From Acinetobacter haemolyticus CIP 64.3 = MTCC 9819 (GTDB taxonomy: Bacteria > Pseudomonadota > Gammaproteobacteria > Pseudomonadales > Moraxellaceae), in contig NZ_KB849804.1 in the NCBI RefSeq assembly GCF_000369065.1, positions 113,303 through 177,302 on the forward strand: a DNA stretch of 64,000 bases, given 5' to 3'. Each line of letters starts with the position of its first letter. Position 1 is the first letter of the stretch. Positions 27,625 through 37,018 of the stretch are shown here, in pieces. The notes under the pieces were generated by a model, which ran no database searches, was not told the DNA's origin, and worked only from the letters and a program-made list of their open reading frames with translations. The position numbers and the translations under genes are program-made.

Positions 27625-28377
27625 ATGAAAACTTTGCGTGTTATTCTTGCTGCAGGTGTACTTACAGCGATTGCAGGTACTACATTTGCTGACGAGCAAG
27701 TCGTAAGAGAATCGGCATATGCATTTCCTTCATTTTTAAACCCAGTATCTGTACGTGCTGAAGTCGGTACTACTGGTTATGGTGGTGCGGTGTCTTACCG
27801 TGTTAATCCATACGTTGGTGTAACCTTAGGTTATAACGGCGGTGATATCTCTTGGTCTGATGAGTTAAAAATCGACGGTACCAAGTATGATATGGACATG
27901 GATAATAACAACACTTATTTAAATGCCGAGATTTATCCATGGGGTACAAGTCAAAATACATTTGTTCGTTCGCTTTATGTGGCAGCAGGTGTTGCATACT
28001 TAGATAACGAGTATGACTTGAAAAAGCGTATTGGTACCAATAGTTTAGTTCGTGTTGATGGAGAGCGTTTTACCACGGATAACACTCAAACTGCTAACAT
28101 TGATGGTAAAATGAAATATGATAACAATATTTCACCATACTTAGGTGTTGGTATAAACGCGCCTGTATATAAAAATATTGGTTTGTTCGGTGAAATGGGT
28201 GCCTACTATACTGGTAATCCAACTGTAAGCTTAAAAACTTCTGGTGATGATCAAATCATTGGTAGTAACGGCAACACTTTAGAAAGTGCTGTAGCGAAAG
28301 AGCAGCATAACATTGAAAACAAAGGTAAATATGAATGGATGCCTGTGGCTAAAGTTGGTGTGAGCTTCAAGTTCTAA
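27625..28377 (+). CDS. carO: CarO-type outer-membrane beta-barrel protein
   Basis: CarO is an Acinetobacter outer-membrane channel linked to uptake of basic amino acids and, in A. baumannii, to carbapenem susceptibility. The 250-residue precursor has a signal peptide cut after FA (about residue 22), then typical barrel strands. The sequence shares the CarO hallmarks RAEVGTTGYGGA, YNGGDISW, DMDNNN-YLNAEI-PWG and the C-terminal KYEWMPVAKVGVSFKF ending in Phe, as needed for Bam recognition. It differs clearly from the A. baumannii form as I remember it. The terminator downstream is shared with the convergent cysB. Confidence 0.82.
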   Translation: MKTLRVILAAGVLTAIAGTTFADEQVVRESAYAFPSFLNPVSVRAEVGTTGYGGAVSYRVNPYVGVTLGYNGGDISWSDELKIDGTKYDMDMDNNNTYLNAEIYPWGTSQNTFVRSLYVAAGVAYLDNEYDLKKRIGTNSLVRVDGERFTTDNTQTANIDGKMKYDNNISPYLGVGINAPVYKNIGLFGEMGAYYTGNPTVSLKTSGDDQIIGSNGNTLESAVAKEQHNIENKGKYEWMPVAKVGVSFKF

Positions 28378-28394
28378 CCTATACATTCATCATA

Positions 28395-28421
28395 AAAAAA
28401 CGAGCGCTATGCTCGTTTTTT
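28395..28421. terminator. Bidirectional terminator between carO and cysB
   Basis: AAAAAACGAGC and GCTCGTTTTTT pair around a five-base loop, with T-runs on both strands, midway between the convergent stops at 28377 and 28460. Confidence 0.88.
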
Positions 28422-28459
28422 ATTTATGATTTTTCCAATTACAAGATACTTATACAAAT

Positions 28460-29383
28460 TTACTCTTCAGGATAAGCAACTTTTTTTAGTGCTTTAATAT
28501 CTGTAGTTGGGGAGCAAAGAGAGATAAACTCATAACCATAGCCACGTAGTAGATGGCCTTTGCGAACGGCGATCCAAGTTGTATTCACGCCAAACATATC
28601 CGTTTTAATTTGTTGAAGACGATAATCTCGCTCTGCATCATAAGCGACATCGTTGACTATACCGACGCCCATATTGAGTTCAACATAAGTTTTGATTACA
28701 TCCGCATCCAAGGCAGACATCACAATATCGGCATGTAAATGTGCATCTTCAAATGCTTTATCAATTTTAGAGCGACCTGTGAAGCCCCCATGATAAGTAA
28801 TCAATGGATACTCAGCCAACAGTTCTAGGCTGATGTGATCTAATTTACTTAAAGGATGATCTTTAGGTGTGATGATACTATGGTGCCATTCATAATAAGG
28901 AACACTTGCTAAGTTTTCTTCTGTGGTTAAAGATTCAGTGGCAATACCAATATCGGCTTCACCTTGAAGAAGCATTTCAGCGATTTCTACAGGACTTGCT
29001 TGTTGTAAAACCAAATGAACTTTAGGAAATAGTTTTTTAAATTGATTTACGATCGGCGGGAGTACGTAACGTGCCTGCGTATGTGTAGTGGCTATGGTAA
29101 GTGTTCCTTCATCCACTTTGTTAAAGTCATCTGCAAGACGCTTGATATTGTCTGCGTCGACTAACATACGTTCAACAATATTCAGTAAAGATTGTCCGGG
29201 CTCAGTTAAGCCTAATAAACGTTTTCCTTTACGGACAAAGAGCTGTACGCCTAATTCATCTTCCAGATCTTTAATATGTTTACTCACGCCAGATTGTGAG
29301 GTGTAAAGTGCTGCTGATGCTTCAGTGAGATTAAAGTTTTGACGAACAGTTTCTCGAATAATTCTGAGTTGTTGAAAGTTCAT
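28460..29383 (-). CDS. cysB: CysB-family LysR regulator of sulfur assimilation
   Basis: CysB activates sulfate uptake and cysteine biosynthesis genes in response to N-acetylserine. The 307-residue protein has the LTTR winged helix (MNFQQLRIIRETVRQNFNLTEAS, DNA-binding part TSQSGVSKHIKDLEDELGVQLF) and the effector-domain signature TIATTHTQARYVLPP, highly characteristic of CysB/Cbl. Cbl cannot be excluded from one copy. It sits downstream of the cysA end on the same strand, which agrees with the role. Its position suggests control of the cys genes next to it. Confidence 0.92.
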   Translation of the reverse strand: MNFQQLRIIRETVRQNFNLTEASAALYTSQSGVSKHIKDLEDELGVQLFVRKGKRLLGLTEPGQSLLNIVERMLVDADNIKRLADDFNKVDEGTLTIATTHTQARYVLPPIVNQFKKLFPKVHLVLQQASPVEIAEMLLQGEADIGIATESLTTEENLASVPYYEWHHSIITPKDHPLSKLDHISLELLAEYPLITYHGGFTGRSKIDKAFEDAHLHADIVMSALDADVIKTYVELNMGVGIVNDVAYDAERDYRLQQIKTDMFGVNTTWIAVRKGHLLRGYGYEFISLCSPTTDIKALKKVAYPEE

Positions 29384-29464
29384 AAATATTTGTTCCTTGC
29401 AAAAGCATGGTAATTCGAAAGCATTTTATCTCTAAATTTCCCTAAATCCTCATTTAATAAAGGA

Positions 29465-29502
29465 AAAATTCCACAAAAGCATGGGATTTATTGCTTTTGT
29501 GG
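29465..29502 (-). terminator. Terminator of the cysTWA operon
   Basis: On the minus strand CCACAAAAGCA / TGCTTTTGTGG (11-bp perfect stem, 10-base loop) is followed by AATTTTTCC, 38 bases after the cysA stop at 29540. Confidence 0.8.
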
Positions 29503-29539
29503 ACACCTTCCTTTCAACGGACGGTGGGGAGAGTGATTC

Positions 29540-30613
29540 TTAAGCAACTTGTATGCTTGTTTGATCTGCAAATAAATGAAGCTGAGCAGCACTAATCCAA
29601 ACCGTTTGATTCGGTTTGAATTGATGTAAGTTTGCTTCCTCTACACTTAATAAAATTTCGATAGTACGTCCACTGCGATCTTGTAATTCAGCGATAACTT
29701 TACCTGCAATCCATACTTCGCGTAAAAATGTTGCTTCAATGGTATTTGCTTGAGGTTGAGCGTGAATATGCAATTCATTTGGTCTTGCAAATGCAATCAC
29801 TTTACCTTGAGGTGCTTGTACCGTTGTTGGTAGTTGAATGCGATCATCACCGATACGGATAATACCGCCAGTATGTTCGCCTTCGAAGCGGTTTGCTTGA
29901 CCCAAGAAATCAAATACAAATGGCGTCGCTGGTTTTTCATAGACTTCACGGGGAGAACCAATTTGCTCAACATCTCCTTTGTTCATGACGATGATTTGAT
30001 CAGCAACTTCCAATGCTTCTTCTTGGTCATGGGTTACAAAGATAGACGTGATATGTAGTTCATCATGTAGGGTACGTAACCAACGACGTAGTTCTTTACG
30101 AACTTTAGCATCTAAAGCACCAAAAGGTTCATCAAGTAATAACACACGGGGTTCAACTGCAAGCGCACGTGCAAGAGCAATACGTTGGCGTTGCCCACCC
30201 GAAAGCTGAGCAGGGTAACGATCCGCCAAAAAGCCTAGTTGAACGAGGTCAAGTAAACGCGTTACACGTTTTTTAATTTCGGCTTCTGATGGTCGAGTTG
30301 CTCTCGGGCGGACACGTAAACCAAATGCGATATTGTCAAAAACAGTCATGTGACGGAATAGTGCATAATGCTGAAACACAAAACCTACTTGGCGTTCGCG
30401 TACGTGGATGTCGGTTGCATCTTCACCTTCAAGTAACACTTGACCGCCATCTGCTGACTCTAAGCCTGCAATAATGCGTAATAATGTGGTTTTTCCACAG
30501 CCTGAAGGACCCAGTAATGCAACTAATTCACCTTCAGGAAAATCTAAAGAGATATTTTTTAGCGCATGGAATGCACCAAAGTGTTTTTCAATATTTTTAA
30601 CTTGAATACTCAT
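29540..30613 (-). CDS. cysA: Sulfate/thiosulfate ABC transporter ATPase CysA
   Basis: CysA drives sulfate and thiosulfate import. The 357-residue protein has the Walker A motif [11 protein letters not shown] (about 32-42), the ABC signature [15 protein letters not shown], Walker [12 protein letters not shown] and a C-terminal TOBE-like regulatory region. It is the last gene of the transporter set and lies four bases after the cysW stop, hence in one operon. The sulfate assignment follows from the neighbouring permeases and binding protein. Confidence 0.95.
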   Translation of the reverse strand: MSIQVKNIEKHFGAFHALKNISLDFPEGELVALLGPSGCGKTTLLRIIAGLESADGGQVLLEGEDATDIHVRERQVGFVFQHYALFRHMTVFDNIAFGLRVRPRATRPSEAEIKKRVTRLLDLVQLGFLADRYPAQLSGGQRQRIALARALAVEPRVLLLDEPFGALDAKVRKELRRWLRTLHDELHITSIFVTHDQEEALEVADQIIVMNKGDVEQIGSPREVYEKPATPFVFDFLGQANRFEGEHTGGIIRIGDDRIQLPTTVQAPQGKVIAFARPNELHIHAQPQANTIEATFLREVWIAGKVIAELQDRSGRTIEILLSVEEANLHQFKPNQTVWISAAQLHLFADQTSIQVA

Positions 30614-30617
30614 GTGT

Positions 30618-31502
30618 TCATTCCTTAATGGGTTGGCTGTTTGCTTGTTCTTGGCGGATTTCCAACCAAGTTTTCAAGATCAAGGTGATGATTGCTAAAA
30701 ATGCCAGTAATGAAGACACAGCAAATGCAGCACTAAAGGTATATTCGTTGTAGAGAATCTCAACGTGTAGAGGCAAAGTATTGGTTTCCCCGCGAATATG
30801 TCCTGAAACAACAGAGACTGCACCAAACTCACCCATCGCACGGGCATTACACAGAATGACACCGTAGATAAGACCCCATTTGATGTTCGGTAGTGTCACT
30901 CTCCAAAAGGTTTGCCAACCAGAGGCACCCAATACGATTGCAGCCTCTTCTTCTTCAGTACCTTGTGCTTCCATTAATGGAATGAGTTCCCGAGCCACAA
31001 AAGGAACGGTAATAAAGATTGTGGCGAGGACAATTGCAGGTACGGCATATAGAATCTTAATGTCATGATCCATGAGCCAACCACCGATCCAGCCTTGTGA
31101 GCCAAAAATTAAAACAATCATTAAACCAGCAATGACCGGTGATACTGAAAAGGGCATATCGATAATGGTGGTTAATATGGCTTTACCACGAAACTGAAAT
31201 TTAGCGACAGACCACGCTGCAGCAACACCAAATATCACATTAATTGGTACGGCAATCGCTGCTGTCAATAAAGTTAGTTTCACTGCTGATAAGGTATCTG
31301 CATCGGTTAAAGCATTGATATAAACGGCTAGACCTTGCTTAAATGCTTCTGCAAAAACCAAAATGAGTGGCAAGATTAAGCAACTTAGAAAAAAGATAAG
31401 TGCAATGCCAATCAAGCTATAGCGGACCCAAGTCGGCTCACGAGTTGCATCTCGCGCTTGTAATTTGAGTGCTAAAGCATTGCTATTATTATTTAAACTC
31501 AT
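30618..31502 (-). CDS. cysW: Sulfate ABC transporter permease CysW
   Basis: An inner-membrane permease of 294 residues with six membrane helices and the EAA loop of ABC importers ([23 protein letters not shown]). The start at 31502 gives [15 protein letters not shown] and produces a four-base ATGA overlap with the cysT stop. An upstream start at 31535 lies inside cysT and adds an unlikely peptide. It pairs with CysT to form the translocation channel. Confidence 0.94.
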   Translation of the reverse strand: MSLNNNSNALALKLQARDATREPTWVRYSLIGIALIFFLSCLILPLILVFAEAFKQGLAVYINALTDADTLSAVKLTLLTAAIAVPINVIFGVAAAWSVAKFQFRGKAILTTIIDMPFSVSPVIAGLMIVLIFGSQGWIGGWLMDHDIKILYAVPAIVLATIFITVPFVARELIPLMEAQGTEEEEAAIVLGASGWQTFWRVTLPNIKWGLIYGVILCNARAMGEFGAVSVVSGHIRGETNTLPLHVEILYNEYTFSAAFAVSSLLAFLAIITLILKTWLEIRQEQANSQPIKE

Positions 31503-32332
31503 TGTGCAACTCTCCCTGTGCGACGGCTCGCCCATGCCTGTATTAAATTAATTAAGAATAAAATGGCAAAAGAGAGAATCAGCATGACCACAGCAATGGT
31601 GGTTGCACCAGCATAATCATATTCTTCTAAACGAGAGATAATCATTAAAGGCGCAATTTCAGTTTTATAAGGCATATTGCCCGCAATAAAAATCACAGAG
31701 CCATATTCTCCTACGCCACGAGCAAAGGCCAGAGCAAAACCAGTCAGTAAGGCAGGAAATAAAATCGGTAAAATGATTTTGGTAATGGTTTGCCAACGAT
31801 TTGCACCCAATGCGGAAGCAGCTTCTTCCAATTCGGTTTCAATATCACTCAAAACAGGTTGTACAGTACGAACAACAAACGGTAAACCAATAAAAATCAA
31901 TGCCAACGTGATACCAATCGGAGTATAGGCAACCTGAATTCCTAATGGTTCAAGATATTGTCCAATCCATCCATTTTTGGAATAGAGTGAGGTGAGCGCA
32001 ATACCTGCAACTGCTGTAGGTAAGGCAAAGGGTAAATCGACTAAAGCATCTACTATTCTTTTACCAGGGAAGCTATAGCGAACTAAGCACCACGCTAGGA
32101 GTAAACCAAAGATCACATTGACAAAAGCAGCGATCAGCGCAGCGCTAAAGCTGAGTTGTAATGATTTTAAGATTCGCTCTGACGTTAGAATTTCCCATAA
32201 CCCGTCCCAACCAATTCCAAAAGATTTGATAAAGACTGCTGATAAAGGAATCAGTACGATTAAAGACACGTAAGCGAGGGTAAAGCCTAAGGATAGGCCA
32301 AACCCAGGCAGCACTCGGGAACGCTGCGACAT
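31499..32332 (-). CDS. cysT: Sulfate ABC transporter permease CysT
   Basis: The second permease of the sulfate importer, also called CysU. The 277-residue protein has about six membrane helices, beginning [25 protein letters not shown], and the EAA loop [28 protein letters not shown]. It ends four bases into the cysW start. The gene upstream is an alpha/beta hydrolase rather than sbp, which separates it from the binding protein by one gene. Confidence 0.94.
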   Translation of the reverse strand: MSQRSRVLPGFGLSLGFTLAYVSLIVLIPLSAVFIKSFGIGWDGLWEILTSERILKSLQLSFSAALIAAFVNVIFGLLLAWCLVRYSFPGKRIVDALVDLPFALPTAVAGIALTSLYSKNGWIGQYLEPLGIQVAYTPIGITLALIFIGLPFVVRTVQPVLSDIETELEEAASALGANRWQTITKIILPILFPALLTGFALAFARGVGEYGSVIFIAGNMPYKTEIAPLMIISRLEEYDYAGATTIAVVMLILSFAILFLINLIQAWASRRTGRVAQ

Positions 32333-32403
32333 GATATTTCCTCAAAGAGAAATGTTTGCTAAACAAGCAAATAAGCTAAATATAAAAATATAAGGAGCGA
32401 GAG

Positions 32404-33006
32404 TTAGGCAAATTTCACATTAAAATTTGCCTGAGGCATTCGAGTTCGCGGTTGCATGTTTTTTTCAGGCAATAAGTAGTTCAGAATTTCTGGAAACGGA
32501 CCAAATCCTGATGCCACATTGACATGACCGACAGCACCTAAATTGATCGGGGTGAGTTTCCATGCTTGTGCGAGTTGTAAAGCATCGACATAACCTAACC
32601 ATGGATCATTTTCACTGATCAATAAAGTCGTCGGTAAATCAATTTGAAGTTGATGAAAATATTGTTTGTAGTCAGTCAAACTGTGGCGTGCAAAACCACT
32701 TTCACCAAAACGTGCAGGATTTGCTGGAGCGACTAGCACTAGATTTTTTACTTTAGCTTTCAATTCAGGATGTTCTGCAAGTGCTGCGACACTGGTTAAG
32801 CAACCAAAACTATGTGCAACAACTTGGACTGGAGAGTTGATTGCTTCTAATGCGCTGAGAAACTCGGTAACCCATTCACTTAATACTGGTCGATCCCAAT
32901 ATTTTTGTTGTACACGAGAGCTAGACACCAGTTGTTGCTGTAACCAAGACTGCCAATGCTGTGCTTCGCTACCACCTACACCCGGAACAATTAAAGTGTG
33001 AACCAT
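32404..33006 (-). CDS. RBBP9/YdeN-type alpha/beta hydrolase
   Basis: A 200-residue serine hydrolase. The nucleophile is in the elbow VAHSFGCLTS (about Ser67), the acid residue is probably in ISENDPWLGY (about Asp140) and the histidine in GAVGHVNVASG (about His161). The family (RBBP9, YdeN) has poorly known esterase activity. It sits between sbp and cysT on the same strand, so it is likely cotranscribed with the sulfate transporter. A link to sulfur metabolism, such as hydrolysis of a sulfate ester, is only inference. Confidence 0.85.
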   Translation of the reverse strand: MVHTLIVPGVGGSEAQHWQSWLQQQLVSSSRVQQKYWDRPVLSEWVTEFLSALEAINSPVQVVAHSFGCLTSVAALAEHPELKAKVKNLVLVAPANPARFGESGFARHSLTDYKQYFHQLQIDLPTTLLISENDPWLGYVDALQLAQAWKLTPINLGAVGHVNVASGFGPFPEILNYLLPEKNMQPRTRMPQANFNVKFA

Positions 33007-33042
33007 GTCTGCTCTCCTGAGAATTTCTTCTAAAAGTAATTC

Positions 33043-34044
33043 TTATCGGCTGTTTGCCTTAACAATCTGATCAAAGATCCCGCCATTATCAAAATGCTGT
33101 TTCTGCACTTTGGTCCAGCCGCCAAATTCTTTGTCGATGGTGATCAGTTTGAGCGGCTTAAATACGCTTTGGTATTTTTTCAGCACATCGGCATTACGTG
33201 GTCTGTAAAAATGACGTGCAGCGATTTCCTGACCTGCTGGTGAATAGAGGTAGTTCAAATAACCACGTGCAATTTGTAGGTTGCCATTTTTAGTCGCATT
33301 TTTTTCTACCACTGCAACGGGAGGCTCTGCCAAAATCGAGAGCGAAGGAACGACAATTTCAAATTTGTTTGGTTGTTCACGTATTGCAAGGAATGCTTCA
33401 TTTTCCCAAGCCAATAAAACATCACCAATGCCGCGCTCAGCAAATGTGGTTGTTGCACCACGTGCACCAGAATCAAGTACTTTGGTCTGTTTATAGATTT
33501 GGCGGACAAATTCTTGTGCTTTGGCATCGTTACCATTGGGCTGATGTTTTGCCCAAGCCCAAGCTGCTAAATAATTCCAGCGGGCACCACCTGACGTTTT
33601 TGGATTCGGCGTAATAATTTCTACGCCCGGCTTAATCAGATCACCCCAATCTTTAATTTGCTTAGGATTATCTTTTCGTACTAAAAATACGATGGTAGAC
33701 GTATACGGCGTTGAGTTATTTGGTAATTTTTTCTGCCAATCATTAGGTAGCAATTTTGCATTTTTGGCAATTTCATCAATATCCGCAGCCAAAGCTAAAG
33801 TTACAACATCGGCATTTAGACCATCAATAACGGCACGTGCTTGTTTACCAGAACCACCATGTGATTGTTTGAAATTAATATCTTGTCCAGTACGTTGTTT
33901 CCAAAAGCTACCAAATTGTTTATTAAAATCTGTATATAGCTCGCGTGTTGGATCATAAGAGACATTTAAAAAGTCTTGAGCAGCCAAACTGGATGCTGAA
34001 AGTAAAGCAGCCAAAAGACCAACTTTGAGTTGAGATAAACGCAT
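33043..34044 (-). CDS. sbp: Periplasmic sulfate-binding protein
   Basis: The 333-residue precursor has a signal peptide ([22 protein letters not shown]) and the solute-binding fold of the Sbp/CysP family, with sequence marks [33 protein letters not shown] and [19 protein letters not shown]; these include the anion-binding Ser/Gly residues. It delivers sulfate (or thiosulfate) to CysTWA. Whether it is Sbp or CysP cannot be told from sequence alone. It is the first gene of the likely sbp-hydrolase-cysT-cysW-cysA transcript, and about 250 bases of AT-rich promoter DNA lie upstream. Confidence 0.93.
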   Translation of the reverse strand: MRLSQLKVGLLAALLSASSLAAQDFLNVSYDPTRELYTDFNKQFGSFWKQRTGQDINFKQSHGGSGKQARAVIDGLNADVVTLALAADIDEIAKNAKLLPNDWQKKLPNNSTPYTSTIVFLVRKDNPKQIKDWGDLIKPGVEIITPNPKTSGGARWNYLAAWAWAKHQPNGNDAKAQEFVRQIYKQTKVLDSGARGATTTFAERGIGDVLLAWENEAFLAIREQPNKFEIVVPSLSILAEPPVAVVEKNATKNGNLQIARGYLNYLYSPAGQEIAARHFYRPRNADVLKKYQSVFKPLKLITIDKEFGGWTKVQKQHFDNGGIFDQIVKANSR

Positions 34045-34294
34045 AAAAACCCCTTGAAATTACATAAGCATTTAGAATATGGATGCAGCATAACGCTGGT
34101 TTTTTTGCAAAAAAAATAATAAAAAAAGCATTTGTTATGAAAAAAAGAGAAATATATAAATGTGATAAGTTATGCTGAATCGTTGATAAATAATAAATTT
34201 TTATTTCAGTGTTTTAGTTGTTATAATTTTTTAGAATCAAAGAGTTATTCACTTTTAAACTTTGTTTCTTATAAACTGAAAAGGTGCTTAGATC

Positions 34295-35107
34295 ATGCAA
34301 TGCTATAAAAATGGACAGTTAATTGATTCCATTCCTTTACTTGATCGGGCATTTCATTATGGAGATGGTTGTTTTACAACTGCGCGTATTTTTGATGGGT
34401 GTTTTGAGTTAAAAGAACTGCATTTTGCACGTTTACAACTGGCTTGCCAGCATTTGAGTCTAAAAACTGATTTATCCTTGATCGACATGGTTTTTGAACA
34501 ATTACAACAGCAATTTCAAAGCCTAAATGGCACACTCAAAGTTGTGATTAGCCGCGGTGAAGGTGATCGTGGTTACAGTTTACCTTTACATGCTGCTGAT
34601 CTTTATGTGTGGTATTACCCTAAAGTAATGCAAGCTTTTCAGCCTGAATGGATTGAGAGTGGTTTACTCAATCATGCCTTGGGTTTAAACATGCCACACC
34701 TTGTAGGTTTAAAAACATTGAATCGTCTTGAACAAGTTTTGCTTAAGCAAGAAGCGGATCAACGGGGGTGGCTAGAAGCCTTAGTCAGTGATGTGCAGGG
34801 TTATATCGTAGAAGGGGTGAGCAGTAATTGTTTTATTCGTATAAATGATCAGTGGATTACGCCTGAACTTCGTTATAATGGCGTCCACGGTGTGATGCGA
34901 GCCAAAATCTTATCTCGAATGCAACAATACAATGTGTCATGCGAACAACGTTGTATTTGCATGGATGAGATTGATCGTATTCAAAACCTGTTTTTTTGCA
35001 ATGCATTGCATCCAATGCGAGCGGTTGTACGATTGAATGATCGCGCGTTAGCGCAACAACCATACCTTGATTTATTTGAAACTTTAAAACTTAGCCAGAT
35101 TGATTAA
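34295..35107 (+). CDS. pabC: Aminodeoxychorismate lyase PabC
   Basis: PabC releases p-aminobenzoate and pyruvate from aminodeoxychorismate in folate synthesis. The 270-residue protein is a fold-type IV PLP enzyme, with LLDRAFHYGDGCFTTARI at the N-terminus, the PLP lysine near residue 147 in GLKTLNRLEQVLL, and the glycine/threonine region EGVSSNCFIR. It begins the pabC-mltG-tmk order that is common in Gammaproteobacteria. Its stop overlaps the potential TTG start of mltG. Confidence 0.92.
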   Translation: MQCYKNGQLIDSIPLLDRAFHYGDGCFTTARIFDGCFELKELHFARLQLACQHLSLKTDLSLIDMVFEQLQQQFQSLNGTLKVVISRGEGDRGYSLPLHAADLYVWYYPKVMQAFQPEWIESGLLNHALGLNMPHLVGLKTLNRLEQVLLKQEADQRGWLEALVSDVQGYIVEGVSSNCFIRINDQWITPELRYNGVHGVMRAKILSRMQQYNVSCEQRCICMDEIDRIQNLFFCNALHPMRAVVRLNDRALAQQPYLDLFETLKLSQID

Positions 35108-35108
35108 T

Positions 35109-36185
35109 ATGCCAAAGCCACCAAACTCAAGCAAAAGTAAGAAAAAACCGAAAGCAAAGCCGAAATCAAGATTTACCTTTAAAGCATTTCTTGTATTTAT
35201 CTGTGTTTTTACGATGGTGGTCTTTGGCGTGATATGGGCAAATTTATTTAAGCCTTATCCAATGGAGAATAAAAAACAATTATTAGTGATTTCATCTGGA
35301 GATACATATTCACGTTTCATTGATCGATTGGCTGAAGAACAGAAGGTAAGTTTCCCGATCATTTTAAAGCTCTATCAGAAATTTATGATACATGACAGTA
35401 TGAAAGCTGGTGTATATGAGCTAACGAAAGGGATGAGTGTTCGTCAAGTGCTGGATATGCTTGCCAATGCAGATAATGCCCAAATGAATCGAATATTGGT
35501 CATCGAAGGGACAAACTTCAAGCAACTTGTACAGAAGTTGAAAAATGATCCGAATGTGACCAATACAATTTTAGATTTGCCTCAAGATCAATTACTAAAA
35601 GCTTTAGATATTTCCTATGCTCATCCTGAAGGATTATTTGCACCTGATACATATTTTTTTGCGAAAGGCGAAACAGACAAGAAAATTTTGACGGATTTAT
35701 ATCGTCGTCAAATGAAAGCATTGGATGAAGCATGGGCCAATAAGGCGGCTAATCTGCCATATAAAAATAAATATGAAGCATTAATTATGGCTTCGATTAT
35801 TGAAAAAGAAACTAGTTTGGATAGCGAGTTACAGCAAGTATCTGGTGTGTTTGTTCGTCGATTAAAAATAGGCATGCGCCTGCAAACTGATCCAACCGTC
35901 ATATATGGTATGGGAGATAATTACAAAGGTAATATCACACGTAATGACCTACGGACACCAACAGCATATAACACCTATACCATTTTCGGTTTACCTCCAA
36001 CGCCAATCGCTTTGCCAAGTAAAAAAGCAATTGAGGCAGCTATGCATCCTGATGATTCACAGAACCTTTATTTTGTTGCAACAGGCACAGGTGGGCATAA
36101 ATTTACAACCAATTTGCAAGATCATAATCGTGCAGTACAAGAGTATTTGGCGGTTTTACGTGCCAAGAAGCAGGAGCAACAGTAA
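35109..36185 (+). CDS. mltG: MltG, peptidoglycan lytic transglycosylase (YceG)
   Basis: MltG cuts nascent glycan strands at the inner membrane and acts as a chain-length terminator. The protein of 358 residues has a basic Lys/Pro-rich cytoplasmic tail, one membrane helix (about 28-48, FLVFICVFTMVVFGVIWANLF), a LysM-like segment and the YceG catalytic domain with the catalytic glutamate in ASIIEKETSLDSE and the RLKIGMRLQTDPTV motif. The ATG at 35109 is preferred; a TTG at 35100 overlaps the pabC end. It is cotranscribed with tmk, whose ATG follows directly. Confidence 0.93.
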   Translation: MPKPPNSSKSKKKPKAKPKSRFTFKAFLVFICVFTMVVFGVIWANLFKPYPMENKKQLLVISSGDTYSRFIDRLAEEQKVSFPIILKLYQKFMIHDSMKAGVYELTKGMSVRQVLDMLANADNAQMNRILVIEGTNFKQLVQKLKNDPNVTNTILDLPQDQLLKALDISYAHPEGLFAPDTYFFAKGETDKKILTDLYRRQMKALDEAWANKAANLPYKNKYEALIMASIIEKETSLDSELQQVSGVFVRRLKIGMRLQTDPTVIYGMGDNYKGNITRNDLRTPTAYNTYTIFGLPPTPIALPSKKAIEAAMHPDDSQNLYFVATGTGGHKFTTNLQDHNRAVQEYLAVLRAKKQEQQ

Positions 36186-36794
36186 ATGTTTATTAGCTTT
36201 GAAGGTACCGAAGGCGTAGGTAAAACCACGCTGATTCGTAAAATTCATCAGTATTTTGAACAGCAAGGTAAAGAAGTTGTATTAACTCGTGAGCCGGGTG
36301 GTACGCCTTTGGCGGAACAAATTCGCTCTTTATTATTGGCAGTGAATCATGAAGAGCAAATGAGTCATGATACCGAGCTGTTATTGATTTATGCTGCGCG
36401 TGCTCAACATTTACAACAAGTGATTTTACCTGCCTTAGCGGCGGGCAAGATTGTGTTGAGTGATCGTTTTACCGATGCCAGCTTTGCTTATCAGTGTTCT
36501 GGTCGTGGCTTAAGTCAGGAAAAGTTGCAACTGTTAAATCAAACTTTTGTGGCGAAAATGCCGAATATTACTTTTTGGCTGGATGCATCAATTGAGTTGG
36601 GGATGACACGTGCGCGAGAGCGTGGTGCCTTGGATCGTTTTGAGCAAGAGAAATTGAGTTTCTTTGCTAAAGTTCGTGCAGGTTATGAGACTTTATGGCA
36701 AGCAGAGCCGGAACGGATCAAACGTTTGGATGCAACACAGAATGCGGATGTTGTGTTTGGAGAGGCGCTGCAATATCTGAAAGAAGAGCCTTGA
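36186..36794 (+). CDS. tmk: Thymidylate kinase
   Basis: Tmk phosphorylates dTMP to dTDP. The 202-residue protein has the P-loop FEGTEGVGKTT at the N-terminus, the DRFTDASFAYQ substrate-binding motif (DR[FY] of the family), TREPGGTPLAEQIR and the LID region DASIELGMTRARERGALDRFE. It starts directly after the mltG stop. Its natural partner in many genomes, holB, is not in the window. Confidence 0.95.
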   Translation: MFISFEGTEGVGKTTLIRKIHQYFEQQGKEVVLTREPGGTPLAEQIRSLLLAVNHEEQMSHDTELLLIYAARAQHLQQVILPALAAGKIVLSDRFTDASFAYQCSGRGLSQEKLQLLNQTFVAKMPNITFWLDASIELGMTRARERGALDRFEQEKLSFFAKVRAGYETLWQAEPERIKRLDATQNADVVFGEALQYLKEEP

Positions 36795-36857
36795 TAATGA
36801 GTTTGCCCTGTCTCATAAAAATGCAGGTAAATGAATGCTTTTTGTATTGGTCTTTCC

Positions 36858-36950
36858 TTACTTTTCAGGGATGAAAAGTAACAAAAATCCTTTGTTGCGC
36901 TGACGGTACATCCTTGATACCGCAGCGCAACAGGCGACATCCATGTCGCC
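36858..36950. repeat. Three-hairpin palindromic element after tmk
   Basis: Three stem-loops follow one another in the 224 bases between tmk and nadB: TTACTTTTCA/TGAAAAGTAA with a GGGA loop (36858-36881), TTGCGCTG/CAGCGCAA with a 20-base loop that itself contains GGTA/TACC (36895-36930), and GGCGACAT/ATGTCGCC with a CC loop (36933-36950). It looks like a REP- or MITE-like composite. It could also act as a terminator for the convergent tmk and nadB. No other copy is seen in this window. Confidence 0.6.
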
Positions 36951-37018
36951 TACCACGATAGTAAATAACAACTACAAACTCACTTATAAAGCTTAAGAAA
37001 ATCAATAGCCTTAAAATA

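Noticed and set aside
36858-36950. Three hairpins considered as a simple bidirectional terminator
   Set aside because: No T-run follows the GC-rich stems on either strand; the arrangement suits a repeat element better, though some terminator function is not excluded.
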